From the NCBI GenBank assembly GCA_047495785.1, contig JBLDXI010000010.1:2480001-2544000 (forward strand): 64,000 nucleotides of DNA, read 5' to 3'. Shown piece after piece: positions 57,571 to 64,000 of this stretch. A model generated the notes under the pieces. It ran no database searches. It saw only the letters and a list, made by a program, of their open reading frames with translations, and had not been told where the DNA came from. Numbering within the stretch: the first letter of the stretch is position 1; the number at the start of each line of letters is the position of its first letter. The DNA comes from Lepidodermella squamata (Eukaryota > Gastrotricha). The position numbers and the translations under genes were made by a program.

Positions 57571-58027
57571 CTACGCGCATGAAAGACATAGCACGACTTC
57601 GTCGCTGTTTTGGTAGCTGGATATAAACAAACAATTAGCCCAAAAGTTTCATTATTATCTAAAAATCTAACCAGATAGAAGAACAAACTCGGCAAACAGG
57701 CAAGTTGCAGCTTGAGCATGGCTGCATGCAGGTGGAGCACGCCAATCTGTCGCAACGACTGCAAGATTTCGCAGAAATTTTCGAATGAGCCTCGTCGTGT
57801 TTCAAACAATAAGAGCAAGCTTTGATAACTAGATCCTCGGTGACTTTCGGCTCCGACTTGCTCGTTTGATTTTTGGCACTGGCCATCAACCTGGCCATAG
57901 CACTCCCAGGACCACTGCCAACACCTCGTTCAGACCATTCGCGAGCTCTAACTATGTGTTTTCTTTCGTGGTGAGATGAATTTGCAACGTTATCTTTCAC
58001 GCTGATATCTGCCAACTTGCGCTTCAT
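57571..58027 (-). CDS. SIVA1: Siva-like zinc-finger protein (apoptosis regulator family)
   Basis: Siva proteins are small Cys-rich adaptors; mammalian Siva binds CD27 and other partners and promotes apoptosis. Two exons, 57672-58027 and 57571-57616, joined across a 55-bp intron; 133 residues. The C-terminal 55 residues carry the family pattern of paired cysteines: ACSYC, CSRCDRLACSTC, PCSSCNLPVCRVCSS, then after the splice IC....EVVLCLSCA at the very end, matching the Siva ending. Without the 46-nt last exon the frame runs into the intron and loses the last three Cys. The N-terminal half is basic and not recognisably Siva-like, so orthology rests on the Cys domain. Confidence 0.75.
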
Positions 58028-58076
58028 CTTACTTGGTAAAAAAATCTAAGATAAAAATGAAAAGTGATTTAAAATA

Positions 58077-58082
58077 TTTATT
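58077..58082 (-). promoter_or_regulatory. Poly(A) signal of RPL41 copy 1
   Basis: AATAAA on the minus strand, 70 bp after the RPL41 stop and only 50 bp before the SIVA1-like start codon. Confidence 0.6.
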
Positions 58083-58151
58083 CACGGCCACCATTCCGAC
58101 TGGAAACGGTCTCCTTCAGCACCGCAAAAATGTTCAGCTGTCCCGCGACAT

Positions 58152-58284
58152 TTACTTTGATCGCTGACGCATCTTCCTCCTCTTCTTCTTGAGGCGACGC
58201 ATTCTAGGGTAATAAAAAAGATTAGATATGTAAAACAATATGTTTGGACATTGTATACCTCTTTTTACGCCATTTCGCGCGCAT
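58152..58284 (-). CDS. RPL41: 60S/40S bridge ribosomal protein eL41, copy 1
   Basis: The 25-residue, Arg/Lys-rich peptide of the cytosolic ribosome. Exon 1 is 58259-58284 (26 nt, MRAKWRKKR) and exon 2 is 58152-58203 (52 nt); a 55-bp intron falls inside the Arg codon AG/A. The joined peptide equals the highly conserved eukaryotic eL41. A tandem paralogue lies 182 bp upstream. An AG acceptor-like site is 42 bp before the ATG. Confidence 0.95.
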
Positions 58285-58465
58285 TGCGGTGAATCAAAGA
58301 AGCACTTGGCTCAAAAGGTTAAAAACCTAAGAGAAAGAAAACAGCAAAGTGAATTATGATTAAAACTGAGCAGAAAGCCGAGTTATCATTTAATATAAGA
58401 CGCTCGTTCTCATGCAACAAACAGAGGCTAGCAAAGCTTCCGTCGGAACCCAGCAGCAGCGCCGT

Positions 58466-58602
58466 TTACTTGGATCGCTGACGCATCTTCCTCCGCTTCT
58501 TCTTGAGACGACGCATTCTAAGTGAGACGTTGCGAATTACGAATTTGCATGGGAATAGTAACAATGAATTTCATACCTCTTTTTACGCCATTTCGCGCGC
58601 AT
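58466..58602 (-). CDS. RPL41: 60S/40S bridge ribosomal protein eL41, copy 2
   Basis: Second eL41 gene with the same protein and the same intron site: exon 1 58577-58602, exon 2 58466-58517, intron 59 bp. Exons differ from copy 1 only at a few silent sites, while introns and flanks are unrelated, so the duplication is old and the protein is under strict selection. Follows TIMM8 by 151 bp. Confidence 0.95.
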
Positions 58603-58753
58603 GTTGCGAGTCGATGAAAATCACGGAATCAAACACCAGACGTAATGTAACGTCCTACATAAATGAGAAACAGAATAATAAAAATATGCTAAAAACTCTG
58701 ATTGATTTATCAGCTATTTAGTTTAAGGTTTCGAAGTAAAAACTGGCACATGG

Positions 58754-59096
58754 CTATTGCCCTCCAGAAACTCGTTGAACGAATCTTTGTGAAATGAACA
58801 TGGCAACTGGAAGAAAGAAAGAAATGATAAATCACAGAGTCAACCGCTGATCAGAACGTACCATCAATGAATCGTTCCGTGCAATTCGCCAAGCAAGTTT
58901 CAGTTTTTGAATTTAATGAGGAGCTTGGCTTATCAGGGCAACAAATCTCAAAGCAAGTGCTAGTCATGCGAGAAATATTTTGATGAATTTGAGCGCGCTG
59001 AGTTTCCTCTTGAATCATTCGTTGTAAATCCTCCTGACTATGATCAGCAGGTGATGATCGTGCAGCTGGGTTGAAATTAAAATCGGCTTTCACCAT
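58754..59096 (-). CDS. TIMM8: Small Tim chaperone, TIM8-like
   Basis: Small Tim proteins form hexamers in the mitochondrial intermembrane space (Tim8 with Tim13) and guide hydrophobic precursors to the inner membrane. Two exons, 58862-59096 and 58754-58806, joined across a 55-bp intron to 95 residues. The twin CX3C motif is CFEIC ... CLANC; the following ERFID and, after the splice, FISQRFVQR match the Tim8 ending. The preceding helix with EETQRAQIHQ also fits Tim8 better than Tim9, 10 or 13. The start Met is 23 bp after an acceptor-like AG. Confidence 0.88.
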
Positions 59097-59780
59097 AATT
59101 GCGTCAATATTTCTTTGACCTAGAAAGATATGTCAAATGATTGAACGCGTTTAAAACAAAGAGGGTGTGCCAAGTCCCTGGGATCATCGGACACTCTAAC
59201 ACTATGTTAATGCCGCAACCAACAATAAAGCATAGAAATGAATGTGAATGATGAATGGGAAAGTCTAATCGAATTCCATCTCTGACATTCCTGACTGAGT
59301 GAATTCGGTGCGCACAACTCACTTCAACGCGTCCGCGATGCTCACGGCAAAAAAGCGCGGAGCACGTGCCCCGGTAATTTACACAAATTTCGATCACATC
59401 ATGTGAAATATCCATTTAAAATTGTTTATTTTTCGCATTACATTATCAGTAATTTTATATATGTGAGAATAATTGATGTTAACTCCGCGGGATTTTCTCG
59501 CAAGCTCCTCCTTATGCTACGACTCCCGGGGCCGAGTTCTCAGCGGTTTTGGCTGGCCTCTTGGCAGCTCTGGATTAAGCCAAATCGGTGGCAACTAACA
59601 GAAGGCACTGAGGCACTGTGTACTGTGTATATCTCATATTGCCGATTTGGGTTTTATTTAATTTCAAGTTTTGTCGGTGGAGCGAAAAGCGAAATTCATT
59701 CGTCGTTTTCTTGAACGGGAATGGTCTTTCTAATAGCTTTCTGTCTTTTTTAGACTTTTAGCATTTTAAATTTCGCAGAG
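59097..59780. other. Intergenic, between divergent TIMM8 and POLH
   Basis: About 680 bp. The overlapping frames of 103 codons on each strand (59104-59415 and 59403-59714) match nothing I know; likely promoters and leaders. Confidence 0.5.
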
Positions 59781-62178
59781 ATGGATCGAATAATTATATT
59801 AATTGACATGGATTGTTTTTACGTCCAAGTCGAACAAAAACTCGCACCTGAATACCAAAACCAACCTTGTGCTGTCGTTCAGTACAAGCCTTACAAAGGC
59901 GGAGGGTAATTGAATTATTTGACATGCGAACAGCTTGTAAAGATAGTTTTGTTTTTAATAGAATCATAGCTGTGAATTATGAAGCCCGTGCCTTCGGGGT
60001 GAAGCGGGGCGGAATGCACGGCGATGATGCGAAGAAATTGTGCCCTCAAATTCACTTGTTTCAAGTTAACGAAGTTCGAGGAAAAGCCGATCTGACGAAA
60101 TATCGCGACGCCAGCGGTCAGATTTTTGAAGTATTAAAGCGTTATGCATCAATAGTGGAACGAGCTTCGATTGACGAGGCCTATTTAGACATTACGAAAG
60201 AAATCGACGCTTGGTTAGCAGAACTTGGCGACTCTCCACATTTATCAGAAACTGATCTACCCTGTTCTTTTATCGAAGGATTCATTTCGAATGAAGATGA
60301 AACTGGAGTGAGGTCATGGCTAGCAACTTCATTCGCCTGGGATCGTCAATCAAAAAGGCTGGCCCTAGCCGCTTTATTATGCGAAAGAATTCGTGCGTCC
60401 GTTCTTGACGAGACAGGATATCGTTGTTCAGCAGGAGTAGCTGCGAATAAGATGTTGGCAAAACTCGCGTGTGGCATGCACAAACCGAACAAGCAAACAA
60501 TAGTCCTACCTCAATCTGTAATGCCAATGCTAGAAAATGTTCCAATTTTCAAAGTTCGCAACTTCGGCGGGCAGCTGGGTGGGGAGGTTTCATCTCGATT
60601 TCAAGTCACAACGATGGGTGAATTGGCTAAAGTTAGCCGTGAAGATTTGGTGCGAGAATTCGGCGAGAAGAATGGGCCGAGAATCTACGATGTAGCTCAT
60701 GGACAAGACCCTGAGCTTGTTGTATCTCGCCAAGTCGTGAAATCAGTCGGTTGCGGGAAGAACTTTCGCGGGCCTGAGGCGCTAGTCAGCCGGGCTAAAA
60801 TTACGTACTGGTTACGGCAAATGGCCGAAGAACTGGAAGAGAGACTCAACAGGGATCGAGCTCAAAATAACCGAACGGCCGAGCTACTCACTGTCGGCGC
60901 GTTATTTGGTGGCGGTGGTCAAGATAACCAAGTTCGGCACCACACTCGATGCGTGAAGTTAGTCGCGTCTTACTCCGCAAAGGATATGGCCGCTTCAGCC
61001 TATCAAGCGTTGTGTAAGCTCGGAAAGCCGCCATCGAGTGCCGACGATGACATGTGGGTACCACCTATTATCAATCTATCACTGACTGCCTCGAAATTCA
61101 GCAACTCGGCTGGGGTTAAACAGGGTTCTTCGATCAAGTCGATGTTTGCGGCTAGGCCGAGTTTGGACAAATCCGAGTTGAAAAGTGTGTTATCTTCGAC
61201 GTCCAGTAGTGGCAAGAAACGGCCGGCATCTGTGTCGTTTTTCTCGAACCGACTGCAAAAACAAGCGAGAATCAGCGATATCGCAGCTAATTCTGATCAT
61301 TGCGAGATTTCATGGGCTGACGAAGCCGCTAAAGACCCGGTTTTCTCGCCTGAACGGCCAGGAAAGTCTGACGATACTGATCGAAATGACGAAGATGAAG
61401 GAGAAATTGAGGAAAATGGCGATGAAGCCATTAGCGAAGAAGAAGCTGAGGAGGTGCGGAACAACCGGTTGATGAACCGCCGCAAAAGCAACTACGAAAA
61501 AGCGTCTCAATCCATTCGATCTCTTATTAGCCGAACTTTGGCTGCCAAGGTAAATTATTGTTTCCTTATCAACAGAAGAATAAGAGCCGTAAAAATGAAA
61601 ACTGATTTCAGGAAAAACAATCAGAACAGCAGCCTGAGCCTGTGAAAGAACCTGCTGAAGCTGTCGCAGAACAGCCAAGTGGCGGCGGCAGTTTTTTCCG
61701 CCGAAAACAGCTCGAAATCGCCAGATTACAGCAACAACAACAACAGCCTGAGTCTAGACCACCTGTTGAAGTGATAGATCTCGACGCTGGGCCGTCGACG
61801 TCGCGAGCGGCCAGCAGTAACAGCTCTGAAGGCGATAACGCGCGGCCGAACAGTGGTCGGGCGTACTACGTGGCGGTGGACAAGGCGGAGGTGGATCTCG
61901 AAATGCTGCGCATGATGCCGGCGGACATTCAGCGCGAGTACGCGGCCGCCCTCGGCCTAGACCTGAAATTATCAGCGCCACAGGCCGCTCGTCAAACGTC
62001 GGTTTTCTCGAACAATAACAGCAACAAAACAACCAGTAATAATAATAATAACAATAATAATGTGACGAAAAAACCTGCGGGTAATGCGAAAAAACCCGGC
62101 AAGGGGAAGCCGGGTGGAAAAGGCGGCAAGGTGCCACCCCGCGCGCCTGTCATCACCATTGACGATTTTTTCAGGTGA
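59781..62178 (+). CDS. POLH: DNA polymerase eta (Y family)
   Basis: Translesion polymerase that copies past UV thymine dimers. Three exons, 59781-59905, 59962-61549 and 61612-62178; 759 residues. Catalytic palm: DMD at 9-11, YEARAFGVKR at 48-57, SIDEAYLD at 111-118 with D113 and E114. Then CSAG.AANKMLAKLACGMHKPNKQT, the helix-hairpin-helix region FGEKNG, and a little-finger domain to about residue 420. The C-terminal third is disordered. I see no C2H2 UBZ finger, which vertebrate Pol eta has. Instead there is a SUMO-interaction-like VEVIDLD at 623-629, a ubiquitin-binding-motif-like DLEMLRMMPADIQREY at 666-681, FF pairs at 468-469 and 599-600 that could bind REV1, and a PIP-like ending IDDFFR. 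A poly-Asn run is at about 703-721. Confidence 0.95.
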
Positions 62179-62679
62179 CTTTCGGACTTGGTTTTTGTAT
62201 GCGATTTTCACTCATTGTCTTGTGTTTTTGATACTTTTTGTAATAGTTGGTGATAATGATATTTCGACTCAGAGCGAATAAATTGATGATTTTGCTTATT
62301 TTCGGCTGCTTTTTTAACTGAAAATATTCGATAAGCAATTTTGGTAAGCAGCGTGAAGCGGCAAAGCGGTAGTTAATTTTTAAAACGTATAGAGTAAAAG
62401 GTCAAAGAATACGGAAAATGCCTGTGATGCAATTTTATAGGTGAGTGTTTATTGATCAATGACCTCGGCTGAGATGAAATTGGGAATCAGTCAATCTACA
62501 TGTTACTGTGGGGATGCATGTTCAACATTGATTGATACGTGAAGAAGTAGGGCAAAGGCCTACATGCCTAGGCTTTCATCCGCATTATTTTGCGTGCGTG
62601 TGCGCGTGTGCATGTAGTAAAAGAAGTACGCAGCCTTTATACGGCTTATATGTGCGCATATCACGTCACTTTTCACGCA
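62179..62679. other. Intergenic, POLH to tRNA-Cys
   Basis: POLH 3' region and spacer. Has a TG-rich patch near 62593-62615; no gene seen. Confidence 0.55.
62277..62282 (+). promoter_or_regulatory. Poly(A) signal of POLH
   Basis: AATAAA 99 bp after the stop codon. Confidence 0.6.
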
Positions 62680-62751
62680 GGGGATATAGCTCAGTGGTAG
62701 AGCATTCGACTGCAGATCGAGAGGTCCCCGGTTCAAACCCGGGTGTCCCCT
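62680..62751 (+). tRNA. tRNA-Cys(GCA), single copy outside the array
   Basis: Acceptor GGGGATA pairs with TGTCCCC, discriminator T. Stem TTCGA/TCGAG closes loop CTGCAGA, anticodon GCA. T5 terminator within 5 bp. Cys is one of only two amino acids without a gene in the array unit. Confidence 0.95.
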
Positions 62752-62891
62752 AATATTTTTCAATTTTTATTTTTATTTTTATTATTTTATTTATAAATAA
62801 AGTTTTTTGTCACGAGGCCTAGGTAGGTATCTTCCAATATTTTGTCAACTATCAGTATTCAATGTCAGCAAAACAAAAAGCAAAAACTGAG

Positions 62892-62973
62892 CGTCGCCAG
62901 TAGGATTCGAACCTACGCGCGGAAACCGCATCTGATTTCGAGTCAGACCCCTTAACCACTCGGGCATAGCGAC
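62892..62973 (-). tRNA. tRNA-Ser(CGA), inverted segment
   Basis: Same sequence as 6061-6142, without the T-stem change of units 8-9. T5 downstream on its strand. Confidence 0.95.
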
Positions 62974-63057
62974 TGTTGCATCACAGCATGGACGAGAGCC
63001 CTCAGCAAAACATTTGTAATAATAATTACACAATTTTTCACTCAAAAAGATGACATC

Positions 63058-63143
63058 TCCCGCGAGGCGGACTTGAACCACCGACCTAAGGATAGCTGCG
63101 TTGCATCTACAGTCCTCCGCTCTACCAGCTGAGCTATCGCGGG
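63058..63143 (-). tRNA. tRNA-Tyr(GTA) with 13-bp intron, inverted segment
   Basis: Matches 5891-5976; the intron differs at one base (C for T near its 3' end). Confidence 0.95.
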
Positions 63144-63212
63144 ATTGATGGAGATGTTATTGCACAATAGCTTTTCATCCTATTGAGGGATCTATTAACG
63201 CCAAAAAATGAG

Positions 63213-63286
63213 TGGCCACTGGGAGGATCGAACTCACGACCTTCGCGTTATTAGCACGACGCTCTAACCAACTGAGCTAAGCGGCC
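63213..63286 (-). tRNA. tRNA-Ile(AAT), inverted segment
   Basis: Matches 5748-5821. T6 downstream. Confidence 0.95.
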
Positions 63287-63352
63287 AGATGATTTAAGCT
63301 GACCTGAAGCAGGCTGTGAGCTGACAAATAAACTGCAATAATTTCAAAATTA

Positions 63353-63425
63353 TGACCCCGACGTGACTTGAACACGCAACCTTCTGATCTGGAGTCAGAC
63401 GCTCTGCCAATTGAGCTACGGAGTC
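63353..63425 (-). tRNA. tRNA-Trp(CCA), inverted segment
   Basis: Matches 5609-5681. T4 downstream. Confidence 0.95.
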
Positions 63426-63503
63426 ATCGCGAGACTAGCCTGACTAGCTTACGTGACATGTGCACCCGCGACGTGCAAAGCCTATAACGCTGCGAAAAAA
63501 CTA

Positions 63504-63575
63504 GGGCCTGTCCGGGAATTGAACCCGGGACCTCTCGCACCCTAAGCGAGAATCATACCACTAGACCAACAGGCC
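63504..63575 (-). tRNA. tRNA-Pro(AGG), inverted segment
   Basis: Matches 5461-5532. T6 downstream. Confidence 0.95.
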
Positions 63576-63651
63576 GTTCAACAGCCTTTCGTTGTAATAA
63601 AACCCAAGCTTGAAAATATTCGTCCCGGGTTATGGCAGGCAAAACGTATTG

Positions 63652-63724
63652 AGGTCCTGCCGAGAGTCGAACTCGGGTCGCTGGATTCAAAGTCCAGAGT
63701 GCTAAACCACTACACCACAGAACC
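63652..63724 (-). tRNA. tRNA-Gln(TTG), inverted segment
   Basis: Matches 5312-5384. Unlike the array copies, the following spacer has no clear T4 run close by. Confidence 0.94.
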
Positions 63725-64000
63725 GTGACAATAAGGCGATAGTTTCATCGAAATGATTTCTTAGCTTCAATAGCTTTTCACTGAAATTTTCGGAAACCGT
63801 AGCATAGCACCCAGGCACCACAGAAAAATTTCCTGGATAGAAAAAGCAAAAGAAATAGCACGTCGAATCTTTTTCGGTAAGGATGTTTAGTACTAGTTTC
63901 CCTGCTCGCTCGTTGCTCGTCGAGATGATTTCTTCGATACGAAATTCAACGCATAGGTAATCATTATTGCATAAAACCAACTACTGTCAAATGACTGAGA

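Larger units (their letters stand above)
62880..63735 (-). repeat. Inverted, diverged copy of an array segment
   Basis: Reverse-complement similarity to the stretch Gln-Pro(AGG)-Trp-Ile-Tyr-Ser(CGA) of the unit (about 5297-6155 in unit 2). tRNA bodies are conserved while spacers carry many substitutions and small indels, so this copy has escaped the homogenisation seen in the main array. Confidence 0.92.

Noticed and set aside
59104-59415. 103-codon minus-strand frame upstream of TIMM8
   Set aside because: No recognisable domain, and it overlaps the presumed TIMM8 leader.
61754-62137. 127-codon minus-strand frame opposite the POLH tail
   Set aside because: Mirror of the low-complexity Asn and Lys/Gly regions of POLH.

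Overview
The window is nuclear DNA of an animal. Its protein genes are split by short GT-AG introns (mostly about 50-60 bp), and it carries genes for cilia (RSPH9, B9D1), RNA polymerase I/III (POLR1C), mitochondrial import (TIMM8) and cytosolic ribosomes (eL41). I cannot name the phylum. RSPH9 and B9D1 imply motile cilia or flagella and a ciliary transition zone. A 3' splice-acceptor-like site just upstream of almost every start codon hints at a lineage that uses spliced-leader trans-splicing.

Region 1 (1-39448) is a head-to-tail tandem array of tRNA genes. The intact unit is 4505 bp (Thr to Thr) and holds 27 tRNA genes on both strands: Thr(AGT)+, Glu(TTC)-, Pro(CGG)-, Phe(GAA)-, Pro(TGG)+, Gly(GCC)+, Asp(GTC)+, Lys(CTT)-, Arg(ACG)-, Asn(GTT)+, Leu(AAG)-, Glu(CTC)-, Gln(TTG)+, Pro(AGG)+, Trp(CCA)+, Ile(AAT)+, Tyr(GTA, 13-bp intron)+, Ser(CGA)+, Asp(GTC)+, Ser(GCT)-, His(GTG)+, Val(AAC)-, Leu(CAG)-, Ser(AGA)+, Arg(TCG)+, Lys(TTT)+, Ala(AGC)+. 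That is 18 of 20 amino acids; only Met and Cys are missing. Nine units are seen. Unit 1 is cut by the window edge and lacks 1247 bp. Unit 2 carries an 860-bp piggyBac-like non-autonomous transposon in the anticodon loop of its Lys(TTT) gene. Unit 3 lacks 65 bp. Units 4-8 are full length. Unit 9 ends in a recombinant His/Asp pseudogene followed by Lys, Arg and Asn.

Region 2 (39449-62679) is ordinary gene-bearing DNA: GTPBP1 (-), B9D1 (+), a long SLC16 monocarboxylate-transporter-like gene (+), POLR1C (-), RSPH9 (+), then a tight minus-strand run TIMM8 - RPL41 - RPL41 - SIVA1-like, and POLH (+). Exon joins were worked out by hand from splice sites, reading frame and recall of the families.

Region 3 (62680-63735) holds a lone tRNA-Cys(GCA), an isotype missing from the array, followed by an inverted, diverged copy of one array segment (Ser(CGA), Tyr, Ile, Trp, Pro(AGG), Gln, all minus strand). 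The last 265 bases show nothing I can name.

Most array tRNA genes are followed by their own run of four or more T, so they look like independent RNA polymerase III units with internal promoters.
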